NCBI RefSeq assembly: GCF_037126465.1
Contig: NC_088201.1
Coordinates: 25,218,550-25,282,549 of the forward strand
Length of the DNA: 64,000 bases
DNA from: Ornithodoros turicata
Lineage: Eukaryota; Arthropoda; Arachnida; Ixodida; Argasidae
Direction of reading: 5' to 3'
This document shows positions 1 through 12,700 of the stretch, one piece after another. Within the stretch, counting starts at the first letter, position 1. Every line of letters starts with the position of its first letter. The position numbers were made by a program, and so were the translations under genes. The notes below the pieces were generated by a model. That model made no database searches. It was not told the DNA's origin and saw only the letters and a list, made by a program, of their open reading frames with translations.

Positions 1-718
1 AAGTGAAGTTCCCTTTCACCTCGGTTACATTAGAGAGGAAAGAGAAATTTGAAAGAATAGATCTCGTGGCACAAACTCTAATCCATCAATCTTACTACGC
101 CGTTTCAGGTCCCGTTTCGTGAAAGCGTACAGAGGTGTATACAACTTTTTTTCCCTTTTTTTAAGCATAGACTGTTTCTTTCCTGGACTCGGAAGATAGA
201 CCTAAATATTGCACTTGTGTGAAAGCTTCACTGAGAAATGTACTTTCATTTTTGAAAGTTGTTGTCTTTATTGATGTCCTGGTTGACAAATAAGCTTCTA
301 AGTTATTCGGTGAAGTTTACTTTCACACTTTACACTTTTAATAAATGGCAATTAATAGAATGTGGCTGTTATTCTTTATAATAAATTTTATGATAGATAA
401 CTGAAGAAAGTTACTGAAGATAGATAAGTACGTGAAGTACAATGAATAAAACAGCAGGAGGGTCTGTGTGTGTCTGTTGTCCCCTTTTTATGTCCGTGCC
501 TTGGTTCTTCTACATTATGATGAAGCACCAGCTTTCCTGCACCCTATCTCTACTCTCACTTAAAATAGCAGGCCTTGTAACATGTATTATACTCTCCCGT
601 GCTCAGAAAGTGCAGCATACAGAAGGATTTAATCTTCTTTGGAACTGTCATCACATTTCAATAACTTCGCAGTGTCTTCTCTTTTTTATTTTCGTTTGTT
701 GTTCTGCAGGATACTTCC
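1..718. other. Upstream flank of MPPE1
   Basis: No coding exon is supported here. Bases about 455-565 (GTGTGTGTC... through CACCCTATCTCTACTC) match about 42913-43003 and, more weakly, 39240-39340, so they are a dispersed repeat. A promoter cannot be picked by eye. Confidence 0.4.
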
Positions 719-3700
719 ATGAAAATGACGTTGACCGTGAGATTTTTCACCTCCTGTCGAAGACTTAGTCGTTGTAAATCGGTAGCTGTTGCTATTTCCA
801 TCTCCTTGTTGTTTCTCTACTGTGAGGTGAGACCATTCTAATACATGTACAGAGGCTGAATATTATGTTTTGCTGTTTGGAATACATGGCATTTCATATT
901 TATAACTGTCTTCAGTGTTTATATGTTAAATCATGGAGCACTCAATTATGTGCTCTGTAGGACCTTCTACATCAAATTTTGTTATGTAGCGCACTGTGCA
1001 CAACTTTCCTATTCTTTCTTCAATAGGTTATTACTTACTATGTAGTTATACGACAATGCACTTGGCCAGAAATCGGTGTTGACATTGAGGGTGGTGCAGT
1101 TGACCCTACTGATGAAATGCAGCCCTTGAGAATGATGCTCCTTTCTGACACACATCTATTAGGACCAAAGACAGGACATTGGTTCGATAAGCTTCGTAGG
1201 TAGGTCTTGCATACATTTCTTAACATAAGTTGATGTTGTGCAAACTTTTGCTGAAAGTGACCTATTTAGTCCTCTTGATTGATAAAATAATCTAGGTAGA
1301 AGTCTGTGGAGGTAAGTAGAAATGAACTCATTTATTACCCTAGAAATATGCAGAAATAAGGAGCTGACACATTTCGCTACACACTAGCAGAATAACTGAG
1401 ATTGATGTGTTATTGCAGGGAATGGCAGATGTATTGTGCCTTCCAAACTGCCATGTGGATTCATAAACCAGATGCTGTTGCTTTCCTTGGTAAGACGTAG
1501 TTCCTGTGTACAATCCGTGTCTTGTACTCCACAAACCACTGATAATGCATGATCCTCCTTTACCTCTATATTGTGGAGCTATGACTGCAGACTTCAGGCA
1601 CAATCGCTGTTAATTTTGTCAGAAGTAGGCACGATACTCTGAAGAGCGAGTTTTAGTATACCATTGGTAACATCACCGTCAAGTTACCATCCATGCCGGA
1701 ACCAATGACAGTGTGCATGACTCAGAGTTTTATCTGTTGATTGGGTGCGGTAAATGCGGTGGCCTACCAGGCTCCCGGTAGCGGAATACTAAAACTATAG
1801 TATATACTGCCACTCAGATACCTGATAGTGATATCAGAGGAAAACACGTTTTCCATGAGAATTAGCAGGGCGCAACATTTTACAAACAGTATATTGTCAT
1901 AATGTGACGTAAGGTGAAGCGTTCAGCTTGTAGGTGTGCAGAGCTCATAATCGAAGAGGGCTAAGAGAACTACAGACTAGACAGACACACACGTGCACCC
2001 ACTACCAACAGGAGTGGAATGGAGTGAATACAGTATGCATGCAGTCTAATGGAGCTAGGGTTGCCACCAGGCCGGTATTATACCGGCACGGCCGGTTATT
2101 TGCTCGCTCTGCCTGTTGCCGGTAGGAAGGTGATACCGGCAGCCTTTTGCCGGTATTTGTGACTCAAGACCTTTCATATGGGCTTTTGCGGGGTTTTCCC
2201 TTCAACATTCCACTACGGCTTGAATAAATCTGGAGGATAGCCCCAACTCTGCAGTCATCAGTTCTTTCCTTAGTTATTCATTATTGTTATTATTATTATT
2301 ACACACAGGAACACATGTTTCCTCGTATTATCTTGAACTCTATCTCTATCTCTCTGTTTTCTGTGTATGCTCTTCCACCCCTCACCCACTTCCCTTTCCG
2401 GCGAGCATTTCCCCTTTCCCTCTATTCCACCTCCTCTCCCTCAGCCCGTATTTTTCACTACGGAAGGTTAATTTTTTTATTTTTTTAATTGGGTGTTAGC
2501 GCCGCGAAGCGCTACGGAAGGTGGCAACCCTAAATGCAGCTCTCTTAGTGCTCTTAAATTATGAGTGATGATTGTTTGCTCAATTCGTACACATTTTTAT
2601 TACATTTCAATTGTACAAGATTTTACCTAGCAGGCATTTGCGTGAAGTTGAATCTGAATTTGTAGCACTGCAAATATATGCCGAAACAAAAAGAAAAAGC
2701 TGTTAGACTATTATCCTGTGCACTTAAACATGTCATGACAAGCTGTGGTGTGCGGAGTGAACCAGTTATGACCTCACACTGGCCGTATTCATCCTCGCCC
2801 ATGTAGTAATACACCACTGAAAGTGTAGTATACGCGTGAAATCAGACATTGTGGATTGTAGACACGATTCGAACCTATTCACTTGCGGGTTCTAAGTGGA
2901 ATAATGTTTTGGATTTACCTTACTTTCCGATACTACAGGGTCTTACCCTATAAAAGTCTACCCGCGCCGGCATGCCGTGCTTGCCAATTACTCAATGCAG
3001 GTGGCACATTGTGTTGCCTACGTATAAAGCTCATAAGGACATCCAATCATGATAAATATCGAAGTGATTGAGTACCTTCCTTCAAAACACTTCAAAGACC
3101 TTCCAGTTCTCGTTATCTGCACAGAACACCACCTTCTCACATACACAAAGCACCACCACTCCCTGAGATATGAAGTACAGAAAGACCTTTCTGAGGTTCA
3201 TCTACCCAGGGAATTTGCACTCTTTGAATATACGAATAACTTTTGTTCTTTAATAAATAACCTTTGGTTCGTTTGTTGTTGATTATTTTGTTTATTTTAT
3301 TTAAATTTTTATTCCGCATTGTTCCTGCTTTGTTTCAAGCCCTTCCCCTCTCTAATGCTGTAGCCCTGAGGGTAAATAAATAAATAAAACCTTCTCAGCG
3401 TCTCATCATATACTAGCTGTTGAAGCATTAAAAAAAAGAATTTTGGGGCACGAAGTTTTCATGAAACGACCACAGGGCTTAATATTTTCATGCCACATTA
3501 TTTTAATATGCTTTTGCACTTGTTAGGCACGCGAAATTTCGACTAGTTAAATCAGTCTGCTTCGCAACTATTAAAGATTTCTTTGGAAGTAAATGAACGC
3601 CCAATAAATGCCCTCAATTATTAGACTTATGCTCCGCCTTTACCGACATAGCCCATTACCACGTGAGTCCTATTGTGCTTCTATGCTTGTGCACATGTAT

Positions 3701-6700
3701 GAATTATTTTACTATAAAGGAGCTTTAGTCATGCGCGCGGTTGGAAACATGATCAGAAATTTCATGTTTCCCACCAGCCACAAGAGAGTATGTTCTCCTG
3801 CAACAAACATTTTGTACTGTGCAACCAAACGCGACACATAACTTGCGAAAACAGGAGACACGTAAAAAACTTGGTGACAATTTGTCCACCTTGAGTTTTC
3901 GGATGGCGAGTAAATGTCCGGTGAGCAAATGTCCTGAATTCGATGCTTGTAAATCCCAAGCCCACATGTAGATGGGTAGAAATCCAGCGAACCGGTAGAA
4001 TGTAGGAAGGAGTTGCCTCAGGACAGAAGCCGCCGATATTTCGAACAGAGACAGGAATTTTCCCCACGTAATCACTAACCTCCTTATCTTTCGCTATGCT
4101 TGCCAATTCTTGCCTGTTGTCTCGTTTCGTCCACGTGTTCGTGAACCTTCCATTTTTCTGTAACCGGTCTGTAGCCTAGATCACTACGTTCACATAATCC
4201 CCTCCACACTCTAACAAAGCAGCCATTCACTCCGGCCGTAAAACCCCGTACGGAACCTTTCTTCCCTCCGGGCTGTTGACCCACAACTCGCATGAACCTT
4301 TAAACACGTCACACCTAACCCTTTAAATACCATGCCAATGATGAGGACGGTGCCCAGAAGAAGAACAGTCTCTGTTCGAAATATCGGCGGCTTCTGTCGC
4401 TTCGGGTCGGAAATTTTTTTATCGAGATGCGCTTTTGGAAGGGCACGTCTATTTGTGAGAGGGTTCCTATCGCTCTCGTACCTAAAAGAGCAGAGAGAAA
4501 CGACTGTCGAAGTTGCACAAAACCTGCAATATTGATAATTTTTTCTGCCATGTTACATATCACGTGTCAGAATGATTTTTTTCTCGTTGAATCCACGCAA
4601 TGTGGACATTGCATCGAAAAACATTTCAATCCCCTAGCCATTTTCTACATAAAAAATACCAAAGTTCAGTTTTTTTTCGCAAAAATGCCTAAACAGAGGC
4701 AACGAAAAAAACAAACTGCCGGACGGCCTATAATCTCAAGTGTGGTATGAAAGTGTAGATGAATGCCTCTAGTTCACAGGAATAAAATATCTTGAGGATG
4801 TTTTCCCTTGTTAGGGAAATACAATTTTTCGAAGTGGAGCGGTGTAGGAGCCACACCGCACCTAAGGTTTCGGGATTCTGGGGGCTCCTTTTCCCCACAA
4901 CTGCTGAGCGTCATATACACTTTAATGACCAACTCATGAAGCAAATAACATGTAGCAAGAGACTTTCCTAAAGATATGGGAAACACGGAGCAGTCTAGAG
5001 GCGCACAACTTTGTTTCTGCTTTTGGTCGGTGTGGAGTGTTAGGCGCCCGAATACAATTTTCCCACAATTAGTACAACCGTAGCGAAATTGGGACGCCTG
5101 CAATAGCCCCCCGAATCTCTCATGCGCGAAGCACCCTCCTTTGCCTTCACGATAGACACGTGATGAGCGCCGCCACGCGCGTCACTATGCGACGTGAGTG
5201 GTAGGGGCGCTCCTCATTGGACCTGGGATCACATGATCGAGGTGAGCAACACCGCGCAGGCTGGAGCGTCTGCTACCGCTTCGGAAACGCTAAGCATTCT
5301 CCGGCTGCATGATGTCCGAAACGGGGGATTTGAAGGCTGTCAACGACATGACCGACTTTTTGGGACCACTGACACCACGGGAAGAATGAGTGGTGCAGCG
5401 CGAATCTAACTGTGTGTTGCACAGCGATACCCCAGTGCTTCCCGACAGTGTGCAGCCTGGCTGACCGTTTTCACTGCACAGTTGGTTCAGTGGCTAACAG
5501 GTGGCGCCACAATAGCGCCGTCATTGCTTGCTTTCTGCTACTGTGAGTTTTATGAGCAGCGAGTGTGTCCTGTGCCTTCTCCTGGTGTGGTACTGGTACT
5601 GTGTACTGTGCTGTCGCACCAGGAAGGTCTTTAGCGATGCCATCGGGACGTGTGTGTACATGCGGCAGCTGCATCGCCATGCCGACTGTTCCATCGTTGA
5701 CTTATGACAAAAACGCTCGGCGGCGATTAATAATCGCTCTCGCTGAAGTATAGACTACATATTTGAAGGTTTGTATCAGGCTTTGTATCTTTTGTCTTGC
5801 TTCTTCCTGGCTCATTCGGGGGAACCTTGTGCAAGCGACAGTCAGGCGTTGCCTTTCTTACTCACACAACCCTGAACTCCGCGCTGGTGAGCTATACGGC
5901 CACACACTTCGCTGATGTAGGTTGGTACACGACAGATCAAGCAGACTTCGCCGTGATTGGGAATTAGCGAATACAGTCAAACTCCTTTATAGCGAACACC
6001 TTTTTAACGAAAATACCACTACAGCAAATTTTTTTTGCGGTCCCGCTGGAGCCTATAGGTCCAATAATGGACATCCTTTTTAACGAAAATACCTTTACTG
6101 CGAATTTTTTTTGCTGTCCCCTGAGTTTCATTGTAAAGGAGTTTGACTGTACGAGCGGAGAGATGCCCTACAGCAAACGCCTCTGAAGTAATCTTGCTTT
6201 GAACGGCGCACTGGCCCGTACGTCGCTCCCCAGTTGTATACTGGGGTACATTCAGCGGCAGCCTCTGTGTGTAACCGAAGTGCTCACACATTCTTCGCCT
6301 GTTTTACAGATCGTGTAGGCTAAACGAAAGACTGCATCTCTTCTACGACTACGTCTATCAGCCATCTTATTATCTTCACTTACGAGCCTGCGGCCAGTTC
6401 TCAGCACTTACACGTGCACACGATCGGACCTGCGACGCCACCTGGATGTTTCTTGCCACTTGTTATTTTCTTAATGGGTTGGTCATTAAAGTGTTTATGA
6501 CGCTCAGCAGTTAAGAGTAGTGGAGAAAAGGTGCGCCCGGAACCCTGAAACCTCAGGTGTGGCGTGGCTCCTACACAGTACTATTTCAAAAAATTGTATT
6601 TCCCTAACGAGGAAAAACACCCTCAAAATATTTTATTACTGTGAACTAGAGACATTGATCTACACTTTGATACCCCACTTGAGATTCTAGGCCGTCCGGC

Positions 6701-9700
6701 AGTTAACTTATTCGTTGTCTCTATTGAGGCATTTTTGCGAAAAAGCTGAAATTTGAGATTTTTTATTTAGAAAATGGCTTCACCTGGGGGATTGAAATTT
6801 TTTTAGGTAATGTCCACATTACGTGGATTCAACTAGAAAAAAAATCGTTCTGATATGTAATGTAAAAAATCATAATGTAAAAAATCATCAATATTGCCGG
6901 TTTTGTGCAACTTTGACAGTCGTTCCTCTCTGCTCTTTTAGGTCCAAAAGCGATAGGAGTCCGCTCACAATAGACAAACCCTTCCCCAAGCCCTGTTAAA
7001 ATTTTCCTGATCTACTGACGGCTTCGCACACAAGAGACGCGCAAAGGGAGAGAGGTTCACGCGTTGCGCAGAAGTTTGGCACCACCTAGGGGAGAAGCGG
7101 TTAGCTTTAGGACCAAAATATTTTTCATTTGTCCTGTGCATGTGAAGTGGAACATCATAAAAAAAATTTTGTCTAAATCCGGGATGCTCGAGCCACCAAC
7201 CTCGGACGTTTGAGCTGGGATGAACCAAACATGAAGAGCACACCTGCAACACCTCTGAGTGGCACACTGCTCGAGGTTTACCAGCAAATGCATAAATATT
7301 AGTGGCAGTGACCAACACCAATGTTCTGGCCACACTAGGAGGTAGTATACACAATATTTGACCCTTGAGCAATTACTAACACTGTACAATAACTGGTTTA
7401 GATTACAAAATGCTACAAATATTAAGTTTTGTGAAGAAAAACAATGGAGTCAAACCCTGGTACCAGCCTAGTTTAGGAGACTTCAATAACTGGTAAAATG
7501 CATTTGCCCCTATGTTCTAGACATTCACCAAAATTTCAGAGCCTATTAGGTTTGCCTGATATGTTAAAAGGGTTGCTTGAATGCACATAATATAAAACTG
7601 CCTATAGTCGTGTTCAACTTAAGAAGGAAAAGAAATCTAGTCCGTCAGCTCTCAAAATATTGCTGCGCCGCAGATAGGATGGCTGGAAGCAGATTGGTCA
7701 CACTCTCTCTCTGTGCCAAATAATGCAATCCATCATACTCACCCTGCTTCCGTATTGGCTGTTAAGACTGGCCGCACGACACTACGCTGCAGCAGAAAGT
7801 GTGCTCCCCTACTGATGGCGCATGGTGGCGCTGCAGCATATCTCCTGGCGCGCTATTGCGTCTCTTTATCTCCAGCAGCATATAGTTGCAGCAGCAGTAG
7901 TTGACGGACTAGATTTCTTTTCCTTCTTAAGTTGAACACAACTATAGTTTATGCTGTATTATGCTTGCACAGTCCCTTTAAATGCCTAACATCAGCAGTC
8001 GACAAGCAGCAGTTCACAAGAAGTACTTATTAGGCACTTGCAAAGGCTCTATAATCAGTGTGTGGTGACAGGTACTTTTTTGGGTGATTACAGGTGACAT
8101 TTTTGATGAGGGTCATTTTAGTGACGACCTGGAATTCAAGAGATATATGGATCGTTTCTATGATTTGTTTTATGTACCGAAGGGTACATATGTTCTGGTT
8201 GCTGTAGGAAATCATGATGTAGGATTTCATTATAGGTATGTTACTCATGATATCTGTGGTACAATTATTATTTCTGTTAAGGTCTCTTGCAAGTTCGCCA
8301 TTTTTAATCTTTTCTGTGTATATGTCAAGTCACTGAAAATCGCTTCCTCCTCTCCTCTCTTATGCAAAACTCTTTAATCACTTTATGCGCAGTATACTAC
8401 GTTAAGTGTTGTCTCTCATGTTTCAGGATGCTCAGGCATTTCACAGACCGTTTTGAATCCGGATTCAACACATCATCTGTTCAGATGACAGTGCTGAAAG
8501 GCAATATTTTTGTCACAATAAATAGCATGGCAATGCATGGAGATGGATGCAGTCTATGTGAGGAGGCTGAATATAGGCTGGACCACCTTAGGACAGTGCT
8601 ACAGTGCTCCCAGGTACCCGCATACACAGCATAGCTTCCAGCTGTTATTGCTGCTCATATTATATAATGTTCCTCAAGGTGGCAACCCATAAGACTGCCC
8701 ACTATTTATATGTTATGTACTGCAGCTATAGCAAATACAACAGTACAGCTGCTAACATGCAGATATACTTTATTTACAAAATCTGCCAAATGAGTAGTGC
8801 ATTCCACGAAGAAATTCAGCACCATCATCATATGAATCTTTGCCAGCTTCACTTGCCCCATTCATGTCTACCACAAGCATCCTTGAGCCCCTATCTTGAG
8901 GCTTAATTATTCTTTTTTATTACATAGATAGCTGTGAAAGCCTTCACATATTTGGCCTTTTACATTCCCCAGACTTTTGTATGGGCAAGAAATGCAGGTT
9001 TGTTATTTCCTATTGTGCAGCAGAAAAATCATGGTTCTGTGAATGAATAGGTTCATGTTGTAAGTATTTTGTGCCTTTATTTATGATCATCATTCGCTTT
9101 TGTGAAATTTTTAAGAGATCTAGGTGGCACGTCCAGTATGAAATAATTTCTTTTTGAAAAAGTGTGTGCATAAAAAATTGCATACTCAATGTAACTTTGC
9201 ACCTAAAAGGTAGAAGGCTCTGAAATGTGCAAGCACACATACATTTGAAAAGCACATGTTGTATAATAGCATGCAACGTATTTCATTTCATTTTACTACT
9301 ATCTCAAAGGTGTTCAAAGTTGAACACATTACATGAAGAAAAAGCAATAGCAGATAGAGAGAAGGGTGTATAGTCAATGCTTCAACACAATAACACTTGT
9401 GGGAATCCCGTCTTCCTTACCCCCCACCGGTGCACGAACCAACCCGTCTACCTGCCGACGCGCAGGAACAGATAACACTCGTTGCAGAAACAAGACAATG
9501 TGTTTAATAATAAACAGCACAACTTACATCGTATAGTGCTGAACAAAGGGCTCGGTTAATTCCCCAGCTAGACAAAACAGGCCGATATCACACTGCCCCG
9601 TAATCGCGGCAGCCGCCCCCTTATCATTTGCTTGAGCCGAGCACGATAGGCGCGCTCCCTCGTGCCGGGATAAGGCGAACCTCCATACTCCCCCCTCAAT

Positions 9701-12700
9701 CACTGGTCCGGGTAATCTAGGACAGAGTCCTTGGCACTCATCGGAGGACCGGCCAGCAAGTTCGGACGAAAGCGTCGCAAAAGGGCCAGAGTGGCCCCAA
9801 TGTCCTCAGGCCCCAGGGATGGCGGCGATGTTGCATCCTGTTGAAGCAGTCGGGTCTGGTGTGGAGCTCCAGTCCTATGGGTGGCGGTGTGAATCTCGGG
9901 CACCCAACAGACATGACAGAGGCGCGCCAATTCTTCCGGGGTGTAAGATGGGGGGTCCTTGGTGGGATGCCTCTCCTCGAGGGTGAAACCACAGAAAGGC
10001 TCGGCCACGGAGTTCAAGGGGTCTCCCCGCAGTGGACGGGATTGATCCCGCCATCGCCTCCTTGAAACGAAGCCGACTGTAATGGTGTCCTGCAAACACC
10101 ATCCATGTCACCACATGGTGAACCCCTATTGCAGAGCCACGGGAGGAAGAAGCTGTTTGCTGTGGCGGATGGTCCTGGTTACGTCCACGGGCTCAATAAG
10201 GACGGTAGGGTGGAATAGGCCTTCCGGATCGCCTTCCCCGCATTTTGCGAAGGAGAGAAGGGAAAGACGTCACCTCGAGCACTTGTGTGAGCGAACATTA
10301 TAGTGGGTAGTCCCGGCAACCACGCCCTGGGCAGTAGACTCGTCGGGGGATCGTCCACCGGCCCTAGGTGGACTTGAGGGAGAGCAGTCTTGGGATGCTG
10401 GATCGGGGTCCTCCTCCCACCTGTCGTTGTCCGAGATGGGCTGACGGAAGTCCTTGAGGTCTTGTACGTGGACGGGGCCTGTTTGCTCATTGTCACTGCA
10501 ACGCTTGAGCCTGTAACTGACTGGAGTTAGCCGCGCGCTTACCCGATAAGGGCCGTCCCATCGATCAGCGAGGGAGGCAGCAAAGCCTTTCGCTGCATCA
10601 CTAAGGGATATGTTCGCCTTAGAACCAGGTCTCCTACGTGGTAAGTGATCTGGCGTCAACCTTTGTTGTACTGGAGAGACGGCTCCAGTCTTGCGACCTC
10701 AAGACTCTCGTGCCAAACGAATGGCAGTATAAATCCTATCACGAAGATCATTAGCATACTTTGCGTACGAATGACCAGGTTGTGTGTGCCTTGTTCGCAG
10801 TGTGTTTTGGAGGAGGAACACAATTTCCTGTGGAGTGGAGTGGAGTGGCGTAACTGCCTGTCAAACCGGCGGCAAGTTTCACCCGCTGGGAAAGGGATGG
10901 GAGAGGGGGATGAAGGAAAGTGAAAGAAAGAGGAGAGAAAGGTAAAGATGATGGAGTGGGGGGGGGGGGGGGGGGGGGATGGCAAGGGTCCAAGGTTTCT
11001 GCAGCTGGTTCTAGAAGATCTGGGAGGCAGCTACAGGTGAGTGTCCAGGCCGGTGTAGCTCAGGATCTTCAGCAGTTCCCTCTGTATACGTCGGCGCTGG
11101 TGTTGGGGGGGGGGCCCATGGGGTAGATCAGGTTAACCTGGCTGTGGTCGGTGATGCCGGCACTGGTTAGGTTCTGGAAAAGAAGTTCTCTCTGAGAAGC
11201 AGTCTCTCTGCAGCGGGTAATTAGGTGAGCAACACTCTCCTGGACTCCGCAGGTTCCGCAGCGTGGGTCGTCGACCTGGCCGATCGTGAAGGCGTGCACT
11301 TGTGTGAAGGCACACGAGGAGACCTCGTTCTACGCGTAGGAGACTTGGTTCTAAGGCGAGGTTCTCCCTCACTGATCGATGGGACGGTCCTTATCGGGTA
11401 AGCGCGCAGCTAACTCCGGTCACATACAGGCTTGAGCGTTGCAGTGACAACGAGGAAACAGGCCCCGTCCACGTACAAGACCTCAAGGACTTCTGTCAGC
11501 CCATCTCGGACAACGGCAGGTGGGAGGAGCATCCCAAGACCGCTCTTCCTCAAGTCCATCTAGGGCCGGTCGATGATCCCCCGACAAGACTGCTGCCCAG
11601 GGCGGGGTTCCCGGGACTACCCGCTATACCGTTGGCCCACGCAAGTACCCGAGGTGACGTGTTTCGCTTCCCTCCTTCGCAGAATGCGAAGAAGGTGATC
11701 CGGAAGGCCTATTCCACCCTACCGTCCTTATCGAGCCCATGGACGCAACCCGGACTGTCCACCACAGCAAGCAGCTTCTCCCTCCCGTGGCTCTGCAATA
11801 GGGGTTCACCATGTGGTGACATGGACGGTGTTTGCAGGGTACCATTACAGTCAGCTTCGTTTCAATGAGGCGGTGGCGGGATCAATCCCGTCCATCGCGG
11901 GGAGACCTCTTGGACTCCGTGGCCGAGCCTTTCCGTGGTTTCACCCTCGAGGAGAGGCATCCCACAGAGGACCCCCCATCTTACACCCCGGAAGAATTGG
12001 CGGGCCTCTGTCATGTCTGTTGGGTGCCCGAGATTCACACCGCCACCCATAGAGCTGGAGCTCTACACCAGACCCGACTGCTTCAACAGGATGCAACATC
12101 GCCGCCATCCCTGGGGCCTGAGGACATTGGGGCCACTCTGGCCCTTTTGCGACGCTTTCGTCCGAACTTGCTGGCCGGTCCTCCGACGAGTGCCGAGGAC
12201 TCTGTCCTAGATTACTCGGACCAGTGATTGAGGGTGGGGGGGGTGGGGGGATGAATATGGAGGTTCGCCTTATCCCATCACGAGGGCCTATCATGCGCAG
12301 CTCAAGCAAGTGATAAGGAGGCGGTTGCCGCGATTACGGGGCAGTGTGATATTGGCCTGTTTTGTCTAGCTGGGGCCGAGCCCTTAACCGAGCCCTTTGT
12401 TCAGCACTATACGATGTAAGTTGTGCTGTTTATTATTAAACACATTGTCTTGTTTCTGCAACGAGTGTTATCTGTTCCTGCGCGTCGGCAGGCAGACGGG
12501 TTGGTTCGTGCACCGGCGGGGGGTAAGGAAGACGGGATTCCCACAAGTGTTATTGTGTTGAAGCATTGACTATACACCCTTCTCTCTATCTGCTATTGCT
12601 TTTTCTTCATGTAATATGTGTTCAACTTCGAACACCTTTGAGATAGTAGTAAAATGAAATGAAATACGTTGCATGCTATTATGCAACATGTGCTTTTCAA

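Noticed and set aside
4332..4563. Short frames with SVRNIGGF on both strands near 4030 and 4370
   Set aside because: They come from a small inverted repeat (TCGAAATATCGGCGGCTTCTG and complement), a Penelope-like terminal motif, not a gene.
10751..10993. Proline-rich short frames around the poly-G run
   Set aside because: Produced by the G homopolymer at 10958-10978 and flanking purine tracts.
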